Shown here one piece after another: positions 1 through 10,681 of a stretch of 64,000 nt of DNA; the first letter of the stretch is position 1, and every line of letters starts with the position of its first letter. The position numbers were made by a program, and so were the translations under genes. The notes beneath the pieces are model-generated. The model searched no databases. It worked only from the letters and a program-made list of their open reading frames with translations, and was not told where the DNA came from. The DNA comes from Physcomitrium patens (Eukaryota; Streptophyta; Bryopsida; Funariales; Funariaceae), in assembly GCF_000002425.4 (NCBI RefSeq), contig NC_037254.1:5555584-5619583 (forward strand), in the 5' to 3' direction.

Positions 1-440
1 AGTGCAAGATTATGTCTCCCTATTCAAGTTTATAAATCTCTAAATTGATAATATTTTGGAGGCAAAGATGATGGATTGATTCTTACAAGGTTTGAAACGT
101 GAGATCTAATAAGAAATAGAGCTAAAAGATTTATAATCATTTGAAGAGGCCATTCGGATTGCAAAGATAGTTGATAGTATAGATTTTAGAAATTGTGGAG
201 CATGACCTATAATACAAAGTCTTATGCCGCTATCTAATACTATGGCACAACAACCAATGCCAATGGAGATTGATGCCTACAAAGATCATTGACACCATAA
301 AGATGAAAAATGTTTGTATAAAAGAGATTGTATTTCTATTGTCAAGAGTTAGGCCATCAAATTGGAGGTTGTCCAAAATGTCAAAATTCAAGCACCAGCA
401 AGATAAGACAGATTTACAGTCTCAAAATTTACTAAGTCGA
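1..440 (+). pseudogene. gag remnant with zinc knuckle (element 1)
   Basis: End of a retrotransposon Gag, which coats element RNA in the virus-like particle. One frame reads FLQGLKREI, then EIELKDL and SFEEAIRIAKIVDSIDF, typical of the C-terminal half of a retrotrans_gag domain, with several stops between. PMEIDA follows near 260. A zinc knuckle is visible at about 325-375 in another frame as YFYCQELGHQIGGC. The first cysteine of the C-x2-C-x4-H-x4-C pattern is replaced by tyrosine, as a TGT to TAT change would give. The start is outside the window. It cannot encode a working protein. Confidence 0.65.
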
Positions 441-530
441 TAATAAATGAGAGTAGGAAAATGAGGCTCCTCAATAAAGGCACTGAGGGCTAATACTCAT
501 GATAGCTACTATCTCTCAAAGACAAATGGC

Positions 531-2184
531 ATGGCCTCAGACAACTATAAAAAGAGTCGACTGGTACATTTAATGGAACTAACAAGAGGGCAACCATGTC
601 AAGTACTTATACATTGTGGCTCTACAAAAAATTACATCTTAACTGAAATTTTCAATCGGATTGAAATTAAAACTAAGGCAATCAAGGAAGGAAGTATATA
701 TCTTACAAATGATTGAGAGAACGTATTGAATGAGATGTGTAAAAAAAAAACCTAAGATTGATAGATGCCTATATCTGAAGAGAAAAATTTAAGGTGACAA
801 AGCTAAAATATGATGTTATCTTTGGTATGCTATGGCTAAAAATAAAAAACAAACAAATTGATTGGATATCAAGGATAATCTCTTTTAAAGATGGAAGATG
901 CAAAGTGACTCTTTGCACCTCCACATCAAGTGAAGAGAAAATACAACCTACAACTAAAGACTTATTTGTAGAGATGATTTTTATGAAGAAGCAAATAGAG
1001 TATGAACAATCGATATATATAGTGGTTCAAAATCTTATGTCAATGGTAGAAAAGACAATTGAAGGAGTAGAACAAATAAATAAACTCATACAAAAGTATC
1101 AAGATGTCTTTCCAACTGACCTACCTACTAGCGTACCTCCTGATCAAGATGCCTCCTTTCAAATAGAACTATTGCTTAAAGCCAAAGCAACAAGCTGATC
1201 AATTTATTTCCTAATACCAAAAGAACTTGAAGAGCTATGGAAGACATTGGATGAACTCTTAGAGAAAGGCTTCATTTGAGAAAGCACATTACCATTGAAA
1301 GCATCTATACTCATTGCACCTAAAAAAGATAGTAGACTTTATCTTTACATCAACTATCAAGGCTTTAATAAGCAGACTATTAAAAATGCATATCCACTTC
1401 TACGTGTGAATAATCTTATTGATCAATTTTGAGATATGATTATTTTTAGTAAATTGGATCTTTGGAGTGGCTATTGGCAAACATCTAATGTAAGAGAGAA
1501 TAGAAAAAAGATGACATTTTGTACATACTAAGGATATTTCGAATGGCAGGTTTTATCCTTTGGCCTTACTAATGCTCCAACTTCTTTTATAGGTCAAATG
1601 AACAGATTGTTTTGAGGCCTTTTAGATAAGTATGTAGTCATTTTTATTGATGATATTCTTGTATATAATAAAATCCTTGAAGAGCATGAACAACACCTAC
1701 AAAAAGTATTACGCCAATTATAAGATAATCACTTCTATTCCAAGCAATCAAAATGTAAACTTTGGAAGTCAAAAGTCACCTTCTTGAGGCATAAGGTATC
1801 CTCCAAAGGTGTGCATATGGAGTAAGATAAGATGAAAGCAATGAAAGATTGGTCAACCATTAGGGATGCTTCTGTAGTTTGCTCATTTTTAGGCCTTGTT
1901 GAATACTATCGCCATATTGTTTGGCGATTTGCTCATATTTTTGCTTCATTGACAAACCTATTAGAGAAGGATGCTCCATTTGAATGGAAAATAGAACAAA
2001 AAAATGCCTTTGATAAGTTAAAGGAGGTACTTATATCTGCTCTAATATTCCAATCATATTATCTTAATCTTTCTTGTATGCTTAACATTGATGCTTCGAA
2101 CTTTGCTATTAGAACAGTCCTTTAATAAAATTTTGATAGGGACCTTCAACATGTGGAATATGAATCATGTAAGCTTAAAAGTAC
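531..2184 (+). pseudogene. protease-RT-RNase H remnant (element 1)
   Basis: Pol region of a Ty3/gypsy element. The end of the protease is seen as YDVIFGMLWL and QIDW near 810-870. The RT follows: KKDSRLYLYINYQGFN near 1325, the [13 protein letters not shown] block near 1550 and the catalytic IDDILVY box near 1648. RNase H begins at about 1960 and reaches the NIDASNFAI block near 2090. From 794 to 2184 everything lies in one frame with no indel, but nine stops interrupt it (1196, 1277, 1430, 1529, 1613, 1721, 1823, 2123, 2126). The catalytic DD pair is kept. It is broken at 2184 by element 2. Confidence 0.8.
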
Positions 2185-2701
2185 TGTCACAAATATGTAC
2201 ATTTACTTCAATAATTACTTATATAATTAGGTAGAAGTAAGCAAATATAGATTTATTTCATAAAGTCTTTTAGTAAAGCTTCATAGAAGCTTCATAGATG
2301 CGATTTTGAATTTAGATGTATTTGTAGGTTAGAAACTTGGCCAACAAGTTAATCACATGTTGGTAGCTTGTGGAACAAGTTAACCATGTGGTACATACAT
2401 AGATAACTTGCCTTGTAAGTTAATACATGTGGCTAACAAAGTCAACTTGTTTTGGAGGTCCTATAGAACATTACTGCATAGCTCCTAGTTAAGAGTATAT
2501 ATGGAGGCAAGAGTGAAGCCTTCTTCACTCTTATCAATGCCATTCTAGTCCTTAGTCTTGTTTCAAGACTTCTAGTCTTCTTGTTTTTGGCAATAGCCAT
2601 TCTAGTTAATATTACATTAACTTTTGAGTGACTTTTTAGTTCTCCTTAGTGACACAAGAATATATTGAGGATTTTATTTTTTTAAGATTCATATCCTTAA
2701 A
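2185..2701 (+). repeat. 5' LTR of element 2
   Basis: Begins TGTCACAAATATG and pairs with 35319-35867 along its whole length, except for an extra ~30-bp piece in the 3' copy. Matching landmarks are TACTTCAATAATTACTTATAT, the paired AAGCTTC motifs and GAGTATATATGGAGG with a TATA box at about 2495-2502. It ends near ATATCCTTAAA, after which the leader starts as in element 3 (GATTTGACAAGAGTA). Many transitions separate the two LTRs, so the insertion is old. Confidence 0.75.
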
Positions 2702-3111
2702 GATTTGACAAGAGTATTAACATACTATTTTTATCTTATTTTAGAAGTGAGTGGATTATTCCACTTCTATTGTTGTATTTTGAAGGTTGTGGACTACTTA
2801 TATTTTAAACAAAAAAAAACTTATTTTCTAACATTGATCTTTCTTTTAAGAGAATATATTACCCCTCTTTGTGGAAATATTTATTAGAGGTTGTGAATTA
2901 CCTTCCTCTAATTTAATTTTTTTGGATTTGTTTGAGTTGCCTATAGAAGAAAAGATTATGGACGCTACACCTAGGAGAAGTTAGAATAGATTTATAACTA
3001 TTATAGATCTTTATGAGCTTGTCAATACTTTTACAATGGAAATCTCATGTATTTCTAATATGAATCATGGATGTACTATGCCTACACTATGGAAGAAGTT
3101 CATAGTCTATG
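2702..3111 (+). other. Leader of element 2 (non-coding)
   Basis: About 410 bases between the 5' LTR and the point where element 3 is inserted. It starts GATTTGACAAGAGTA, like the start of the element 3 leader at 3670, so this is probably the primer-binding and packaging region. I could not match the primer site to a named tRNA. No credible coding frame is present. Confidence 0.5.
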
Positions 3112-3669
3112 TGTCATGGACATACTCATGTAAGCTAGTAATTATATATATAAATAGATAGAAGTAAATAAAAGAAGATAAAAGTAAGTTAATTCTATAG
3201 TATTTGGTATAGAAGCTTTCTAGAAGCTTCAAAGATACTATTTTGACTTTATAGATGTCTTTAATTGACTTTTTAGATAAGAAACATGGTCAACAAGTTA
3301 GCCACGTGCCACCCATGTTGTTAACTTGAAGATCAAGCTAACAATGTGACCCACACGTAGAAAAACTTGCCTTGTAAGTCAACGCATGTGTCCTACAAAG
3401 TCAACACATATTGGAGGTCCTATAGAACGTCGCCACATAGTCCCTCGTTAGATAGTATATATAGAGACAAGAATGAAGCCTTCTTTACTCTTGTCAACTC
3501 CTTTCTTGCTTCTAGTCTAGTTTCAAGGATCTCTAGTTTTCTTGGCTTTTAGCAATAGCCTTTTCAATTTCTTTTTTAATATATATATCAAGTTATTTCT
3601 ATTTTGTCATCTTTCTATGAGAGAAGTCTCACTTGTTTATTTATCTTTATCATGTTCTTGTCCTTGGGA
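3112..3669 (+). repeat. 5' LTR of element 3
   Basis: 558 bp, starting TGTCATGGACATA and ending TGTCCTTGGGA. The two ends form an imperfect inverted repeat. The copy at 28764-29321 has the same length and layout. Contains paired AGAAGCTTTCTAGAAGCTTC motifs at about 3211 and a TATA box at 3455-3463. Confidence 0.85.
3455..3463 (+). promoter_or_regulatory. TATA box of the element 3 LTR
   Basis: TATATATAG, followed at once by AGACAAGAATGAAGCC. The same TATA-plus-downstream block recurs in all LTRs of this group (about 2495, 29107, 35659 and, on the minus strand, 37780), as expected for the LTR core promoter. Confidence 0.6.
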
Positions 3670-3881
3670 GATTGACAAGAGTACACATATAATATTAGAG
3701 ATTTGTCTAATCTTGATTAAGAGTGGACTACCTCTTTTTCTTGATAAGATACAAGTATATTCGAAGTTGCAGATTACTCTCTTCTAAACTAATATTGTCC
3801 TTAGTATTTTCTTTGTTCTCAAGTCTTCTCTTCTATTTATCTTGAGCAATATTAGACATCTTCTCTTTTCTAAGTGTTATC

Positions 3882-4885
3882 ATGGCAGAACTTGTTGAAA
3901 TGAAGAGTGCAATGGCACAAATGCAGAGCAATTAAGGGAGTTAATGCTTGCGATGCATCAACTCAATTTACCACCACAAAGAACAATAAGATTGGCAGGA
4001 AGTGAAGATATAAAAATGGTTGGAACTGCTTCAACATCTACACCAAACCATGTCCTTTCTCCTATGGTGGAATACCCTTCAAATGTTAGAGAACCAAGAA
4101 TTGTCCTACCCGAGAAGTTTGATGGTACCAGATCCAAGTTTCGAGGATTTATCAATCAAGTACAACTTATGATTGAACTTCAACTCCAAAGCTATCCAAC
4201 TCCACGATCGCAAGTTAGATTCATTGGTAAGCTTCTTTCAAGTTCAACATTATCATGGTTTTCATCTTTTCTTGAACGACGAGATCCAATATTAGATAAT
4301 CTAGAAGCTTTTTTGGCGGAGTTTTGATCCATGTATGGAGAACATGATGCAATTCGTGTTGCAACCAATATGATCTATATTTTATGACAAGGTAATGGAT
4401 CAATAACATTGTATGCTTCATAATTTTAACAACTTACAATTGATATTAAGTGGGATGATGCTGATCTTATTAGCCAATTTTTCAATGGATTACAATATGA
4501 GGTAAAAAATTTAATGCTCAACTTATCTGATTTTCAAACACTAAGTCAAGCAATTGACTTTGCTATGAAGTGCGACAATCACCTTTTTGAATTTTGATCC
4601 GAGAAGCATACAAGTGGACCTCAACAATACTATAATTCAATGGCAACACCAACACCTCTTCAACACATACATTTGAAAGTAGAAGATATGTAAATTGATG
4701 CAATACATCTCAAACCTCTTATTGAGCAAAAAAAGACTCATCATCGTCAAAAAAGATTATGCTTATATTGTGGAGAATCTAAGCACAATGCTCTACATTG
4801 TCCAAAGAAGCGACGCAACCATAAAATGAAGAGTACGACAATTAAAGAAGATAGCATGTTGGAAAACGAACTTGTCCAGCTACAA
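3882..4885 (+). pseudogene. gag (element 3)
   Basis: Structural Gag protein. An ATG at 3882 opens a short frame (MAELVEMKSAMAQMQ). The main reading continues in another frame from about 3932 (EQLRELMLAMHQLNL), so one indel lies near 3930. The core domain is recognisable from PEKFDGTRSKFRGFINQ near 4110 to SWFSSFLERRDPILDNLEAF near 4300. It then continues past stops (DDADLISQFFNGL, AIDFAMKCDNHLF). A complete zinc knuckle CLYCGESKHNALHC (C-x2-C-x4-H-x4-C) lies at about 4760-4800 and is followed by PKKRR. Several stops make it a pseudogene. Confidence 0.78.
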
Positions 4886-4949
4886 TAGGAACCATGCGGC
4901 TGGAATCTTTTACAACGCCTAGTGAAGGTCCTATCCTCTCCTCAAAACC

Positions 4950-6720
4950 TTCTACATGTTTTATGATAAATGTTATTCTAGGACCTAAATATCACAAAGC
5001 CTCTGCCTTATTAGATTGAAGAGCCTCAGTATGTTTCTTAGATGAAAAATTTGCTAAAAGACATAGCATACTTTTAGTGCACAAAACTAAACCTGTTCAT
5101 GTAGAAGTCATAGATGGTCATCCATTATGTTCAAGAGATATTAATCATAAAATTCTTCCTAAAGAAGTAGCAACTAATGGTTATAGTAGCTTTATAATAT
5201 TTAATATCATTAGATTTTTCTATAATCTAGTCATTTTAGATTTATCATGGCTAAAAAAATATAACCCTAAAATAGATTGGACTTCTTGTAGTCTTGACTC
5301 TTCTGAAAGTATAACTAAGAGTGTAGTTAATCAAGTAGAAAGCCATAAGTCTGGTATAATTAAACTTATATTTGTAGGTATAAGTGCTTTCTTACATGTT
5401 GCAAAAGAAAGATCACCTTGTATCATTTATGCCACACCTATTTCTACTGATGAAAAGACTTCAAGTGGCATTCCAAGCCAATATCAAGATTTTCAAGATG
5501 TATTTGAGAAGAAGAATGCGGATACTCTTCCAGAACATCATTCCTATGACTACTCAATTGACCTTCAAGAAGGAGCACAACTACCATTTGGACCAATCTA
5601 CAATTTATCTCAAAATGAGTTAGCTGACCTCAAGGAGTATATTGAAGAGAATTTGGCCAAGAACTTCATACATCATTCCAAATCTCCAGCAGGAGTACCA
5701 ATTTTATTTGTGAAGAAAAAAGATGGATCATTGTGGATGTGTGTTGATTATCAAGGACTCAACAAAATCACTATAAAAAATAGGTACCCACTAGCTTTGA
5801 TATCTAGACTTCTTGATCAGTTGAATCAAGCTAAGATCTATACAAAAATGTATCTATGGAGAGCATATAATTTAGTATGCATCAAAAAAGGAGATGAATA
5901 GAAGACTATGTTTCAAACAAGATATAGACATTTTGAATACAATGTCATGTCTTTTAGACTTACAAATATACCAATAGTATTCCAACATCTAATGAATGAT
6001 GTCTATTGGGAGTTTTTAGATGATTTTGTTGTTTGTTACCTAGACGACATCTTAATCTATTCTAAGAACCCAGAAGAACATGAACTTCATGTTCGCCAAG
6101 TATTACAAAAAATAAGAGATGCAGGACTCTATGCCAAGATAGAAAAGTGTATATTTCATACTACTCAAGTCGACTTCTTAGGATACATCATTTCAAATGA
6201 TGGACTTATGATGGATCCTAAGCAAGTTCAAACTATTATGGATTGAAAGATCCCAAAAATGGTGAGAGATGTCCATTGCTTTTTGGGATTTGTCAACTAC
6301 TATCGAATCTTCATCAAAGTCTTCTCTCAAGTTGCAGCTCCACTTATACATTTGACTTGCAAAGACAAACTTCAATGGAATCAAGAAGCAGAAGTGGCAT
6401 TTGAAGCTTTGAAGACAACCTTTGTTTTTGTACCAATCTTGTATCACGTCAATTTTTCTAAGCCATTTTTTTATAGAAATAGACGCATCACAATTTACTT
6501 TCGATGCAGTATTGTAACAAATGGGAACAGATGATAAACTTCATCCAATAGCTTTTTATTCTAGAAAATTTTCAACAGCCAATGTCAACTACGAGATCCA
6601 TGACAAAGAACTTCTTGCATTCATGGATTCTTTTCAAGAATAGCGCCATTATCTAGAAGGTGCTTCTAGCCCAGTTATAGTATATACAGATCACAAGAAC
6701 CTTGAATATTTTATGTCAGC
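4950..6720 (+). pseudogene. protease-RT-RNase H (element 3)
   Basis: Pol polyprotein, first half. The protease active site reads LLD*RAS at about 5010 (a family D-S-G-A site, broken), followed by KPVHVEVIDGHPL. RT runs from about 5570: KKKDGSLWMCVDYQGLNK, then WRAYNLVCIKKGDE up to a TAG at 5899 where relatives have tryptophan (GDEWKT). The frame continues with SFRLTNI and the catalytic YLDDILIYSKN near 6040. A TGG to TGA change stops it again at 6244. RNase H follows ([30 protein letters not shown] near 6690), with a frameshift in a T run near 6470. R1 interrupts it at 6725. Confidence 0.85.
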
Positions 6721-6724
6721 ACGT

Positions 6725-8057
6725 TGTCGTGTTGTGGTTCGGCTACTATATGAAAATAATGTAATTATTTACTTAATATATAATTTATTAAGTAACATGG
6801 TAAGAGCCATATTATTAGATTTTAGTTGGTTGTAGAATATAATTTGGTTATTATCTTGAGAAGAGGTTGTTTAAAAAGGTTACTATAGAATTTTTATAAC
6901 TTTGATTTTGTTTTCATAGTGGCTTTTAAGATTGGTTTAGTTCATAGTGACTTCTAAATAATTAGAATCACCTTTGTTAAACATTGGTGACCTTTGAAAA
7001 CTTCTTTTGGATTTTTTATTTGGTGTTAAAAAGACTCATTGTAAAAATCTTATAAAAAAAGGGATGAAGAAGGGGGTTTTGGTAGCAAAAGGATTAATTA
7101 GGGCACCAATATGGATGAATGGAGATAAATAATAAAAATCTCCATTCCTATTGGTCAAAAATCATGACCAATGGGCTTTGAGGAGGCTGCCCGAGGCCAT
7201 ATTAGGGATTAGGGTTAGTTTCTCGTGGCCATTCGAGTTTTTGAGGCTAGGGTCAGAAGGTTTAGGTTTTTGGATATGGTTTTGGTGCAACATTTGTGTC
7301 ATTTGGGGTTTATATGAAGAAGTTATAGGCGCTCAAAGTTAAGGTGTAAGTTTTCGACGTACTGTCACTCTTTTGAGCATACCGCACGCATACGGACAGC
7401 AAACGAGGATCGGCGACCGGATTTGAAGAGAAAACTTTTTCGGCTACAGTTTGTGCATACTGTTTATCGAATTCCAAGCTTTTATGAAGGAGATATTGGC
7501 AGTTGAAGTCAGCGCTTGATATCTAAGGGTAGTAAGTAGCCCGAATTACTTGTGCTTGTGATTTGAGCTATATCTTAGACAATCTGATGAGGTTTTAGCT
7601 CAAAATTTTCAAGATTGAGTGTAATCTTGTTGTAAAGCTTTCTATACAAGTTTTGTGTGATTTGGAGCTTGGGTTTAAGAGATATAAGGAAAATAGTTTT
7701 CGGAAGCTTGTAAGTTAGGGTTTTGTGCACCTGCTAGGGTTTCTTAGATGCCGAACGATCGGTGATAGATGTACGGTTCAATTTTTTTGTGGTAAAATTT
7801 AAGTATAGCATCTAGTTTATGTAGAAATTTGAAACAAAGTGAACGGTTCGATTAGCTTTTATGAATTTTCAAAGTCTGATGTAAAAAGGTCCTTGGCGGG
7901 AAGAAATATATTTTGAAGAATTTTAAGATATTTTGAATTTTTATACAAAGCAAGGAGTTTGTTTTTGGGAGCTAAGGCATTATATAAAAAAGAAACCTAA
8001 ACTCTCTACAGCTAGATACCCAGTGTAGTCCTAGATAGAAAATCACGCCATAAGACA
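6725..8057 (+). mobile_element. R1: 1.33-kb repeat, probable solo LTR
   Basis: 1333 bp starting TGTCGTGTTG and ending ATAAGACA, flanked by ACGT at 6721-6724 and 8058-8061. Removing it rejoins the element 3 frame (MSAR then VLNCREARW). Close relatives are R2 (31860-33197), R3 (35895-37229, inverted) and the more diverged R4 (24517-25782). It contains a shared block near 7165-7220 (GACCAATGGGCTTTGAGGAG). No convincing coding frame. The TG…CA ends suggest an LTR whose internal region has been lost, but no full element of this type is in the window to prove it. Confidence 0.7.
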
Positions 8058-8735
8058 ACGTGTTTTGAATTGTCGCGAAGCCCGTTGGAGTATGTTTTTA
8101 TCAAGATTCGAATTCAAGATCACTTATTGACCAAGAAAACAACAAGGTTTGTCAGATGTACTCTCTAGACAATCTTATCTTCCACCAAAGGAAGGAGATG
8201 CTCCTTTTAATCAATAACGGACAATTCTCTTGAAGCTAGAGCATCTTCATCTTTGAGCAATGAAATCAACACTAACTGTTGATTCAACTTTCATTAAACA
8301 AGTTCAGTCAAGTATGTCTTCTGATCCTCTTATTCGTGATACTAAGGAAAATCCTTCAAAGTCTTATAATACTTCCAAGTTTGAATTCAAGAAGAATCTA
8401 CTATATTTTGAGAGATGCCTATATGTTCCAGAAGGTGAAGCTGGATTACGAGTTTTTCAAGCTCATAATGACTTTCCAACAGCAAGACATTTTGAATACA
8501 ATAAAATGTTGGAACTAATATCCAGGGACTTTTGGTGGCTCCAAATGTAGAAAGCAGTCAAAGATTTTGTACAATCTTGTGATGTTTGCTCGAGATCAAA
8601 AATTCCTTATCATCGACCTTACGGACTTCTTCAGCCATTATCCATTCCAAAACAACCATGGACTTCTATTTCTATGGATTTAATCATAGATCTTCCAATC
8701 TCAAGTTCTTATGACTCTATATTCATGATAGTAGA
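8058..8735 (+). pseudogene. RNase H end and integrase N-terminal half (element 3)
   Basis: Continues the element 3 polyprotein after R1. RNase H ends with a connector (QQGLSDVLSRQSYLPP). Integrase begins with TVDSTFIKQVQSSMSSDP. Its HHCC zinc-binding module is readable as AHNDFPTARHFEYNKMLEL, with the cysteines in CDVCSRSK near 8580. The first catalytic aspartate is in SMDLIIDLP near 8670. The frame stops at IFMIVD (8735), where element 4 is inserted. It resumes at 19358 as FTKMAYFIPC. One TAG at about 8548 lies in an otherwise good frame. Confidence 0.83.
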
Positions 8736-10551
8736 TGTGAGCTAAATTCCTCCACCCTTAATTGTGTTTAGTAGTCAAGTAGATTAACTTCACTCACACA
8801 TAATTTTTATAAACCCTAAGTTCATCCATAAATCCTAAGTTCATCCAGAAACCCTAAGTTCATCCAGAAACCCTAAGTTCATCCAAAAACCCTAAGTTCA
8901 TCCATAAACCCTAAGTTCATCCATAAACCCTAAGTTCATTCATCCTAAATTTCCCTTCATCAATCATCCATCCCTTAAATCTCATTCATTCTATAACATT
9001 CATTCATTCAAAGTTTGTTCATCCAATTTTCATCTAAAGATTCATTCATCCAACCATAAGTCAACTTATCATCCAACTGACAATTCGTACAATTGACCTA
9101 ATTCATCCAAGATTCATCCTAAAAATTAAAGAAAATTGGAAGTCGCCACCTTCCAAGTCATGGTAGCGACCCCCTTGCACGAATTCCACTACAATGGTTG
9201 CATCACTAACTTGTTTATAACAAGCTTTGCTATTTTAGAAAGTAGACTTACAAGCGCTTGTCCTCCAACAAAATTCAATGCAAAACAACAATTAAGCTAA
9301 GAGAAATCTTGCCTCAAAGTTGCCTGACTTTCTCGGCCTAGTCAGAGCATCCCTGGCCACAAAAACCCTTGCCCTTGCTCCATTCCAGTTGTGCAACGCA
9401 TATGCTTTAGCATTCCAGAAACTAGAATTGAAGCCGCATCACCTCCAATAATTTTTTCTTGAAAATCTTGAGTGAATTCCAAGATATGACCTTCCAAAGT
9501 AGCTTGAGTTGGCGGAGTGCTACATCTTCACCACGGCCGACTCCTCTTCACTCCAACCACCATAACTTCCTTGGCCTTTACTCAATCTAAGCGTGCAAAT
9601 AGTCCTTGCAAAGCTGACAACAAGAACCATCCCCCACAAAAGTTTCAGCTCCAAATTCAATACTGTCCGCCAACACTCGCCTTCCAAAGTCGGACCTCCA
9701 GATCTGGCCGGCAGCTGACCTCCTTGTCACTAAAACCACCACAACTTTCTTGTTTTCTCTCCAAACAAAGCGTGCCTACTGTCCCGAGGAAGCTAACAAC
9801 AAGATCTAACTATTGGTAAAGTTTGACGTTCTATTTCCAGATAACTAATACACTACAGCTGCGCAATTGCAGCTCTATAGAAACAAGGATACGTGGGGAT
9901 GCAATTTGGCATGGCTTCGCCCCCAAAAAAAAAGAGAGAGAGAGCGAGTGTGGCCACCCCCACCCTCTTATCCAAGTAGGAAGAGACCAAAGGGTGGCGG
10001 CCACATCTCCACCATCCGAATCCACCAACCCTAATCAAGATCAAGGGCCCACATTAACCCTAAGTCCTAAATCCGATTTTAGTGCTGGACATGCCCAAAA
10101 TCCCCAATTCGAAGCATTTTTTGACAAAACTAACTCCACCAATCTGTTTAAATCATATTTAAACATCAAGTTTGACTATTCATACACCCAAATCTAAGTT
10201 CTAGATCATTAAAAACCAACAATTTGACAAACCCATCACAATAAATTTACTTCTAATTATTTTCTTCTCCTTGTCCCTCTTCATCTTCTTCCTTCTTTCT
10301 TCTTGGCCTTTTTGTTTTTTTTTTTTGTTTTTTTTTTTTTTTTTTTTTTTTTCTTTTGGCTCTTTTTCTTATCTTTTCCACCACTCTCTTCTCCCTTGAT
10401 TTTTCTTTCCACTACTAATCATCAATAAGCCACTAACATTAATGTCTATAACTAACTTATTATAACAAAACATAATCAAAATCCTCATTTTTTTTAGATT
10501 TTTTTAGTTTAACCAACAATGTAAACCAACTTTTGGGCTCACATAATTGGC
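8736..10551 (-). repeat. 3' LTR of element 4
   Basis: About 1816 bp, nearly identical to 17448-19357. Plus-strand ends are TGTGAGCTAAATTCC and GGGCTCACATAATTGGC. The 94-bp length difference from the other LTR is explained by five fewer 19-bp repeat units. A T run at about 10316-10352 reads as poly(A) on the element's own strand. The LTR could extend to about 10588, where an AAAGGACAAAAAT purine-rich tract precedes TGGCAAC on the minus strand. Open frames inside it (for example 9517-10197) are LTR sequence, not genes. Confidence 0.85.
8811..8944 (-). repeat. 19-bp tandem array in LTR, 7 units
   Basis: Seven copies of a 19-bp unit read on the plus strand as AAACCCTAAGTTCATCCAT with small variants. 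Each unit carries AAACCCTAA, the plant telo-box motif. The 5' LTR carries 12 units of the same repeat. Confidence 0.9.
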
Positions 10552-10681
10552 GACCATCAAGGGACGAATCCAGCTTGTAGTTGCCAATTTTTGTCCTTTA
10601 AAGTATTTTCACCATGCTAGTTCATACTATCGCCTTGTCATAAGATAGAAAGGTGGAGCTCTTGCCCAAAATTGTGCTCCC

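Larger units (their letters stand above)
1..2184 (+). mobile_element. Element 1, left part: Ty3/gypsy relic, outermost of the nest
   Basis: Decayed Ty3/gypsy element on the plus strand, entering from the left edge. Gag, protease, reverse transcriptase and the first part of RNase H are readable in the normal order. It is cut at 2184 inside RNase H (…YESCKLKST) by element 2. The frame resumes at 35868 (SVECNYSIH), so 2184 and 35868 were once adjacent. Flanking pentamers AGTAC (2180-2184) and AGTGT (35868-35872) look like a target duplication altered by two transitions. No LTR of this element lies in the window. Confidence 0.8.

Noticed and set aside
8811-8944. CRISPR-like or telomeric array
   Set aside because: Units are contiguous with no spacers, so not CRISPR. 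The period is 19 bp, not 7 bp, and the array lies inside an LTR, so not a true interstitial telomere.
9517-10197. Open frames of 100 and 124 codons, also present at 18324-19006
   Set aside because: Both lie wholly inside the paired LTRs of element 4, on the opposite strand to the element. Their similarity is LTR identity, not gene conservation.
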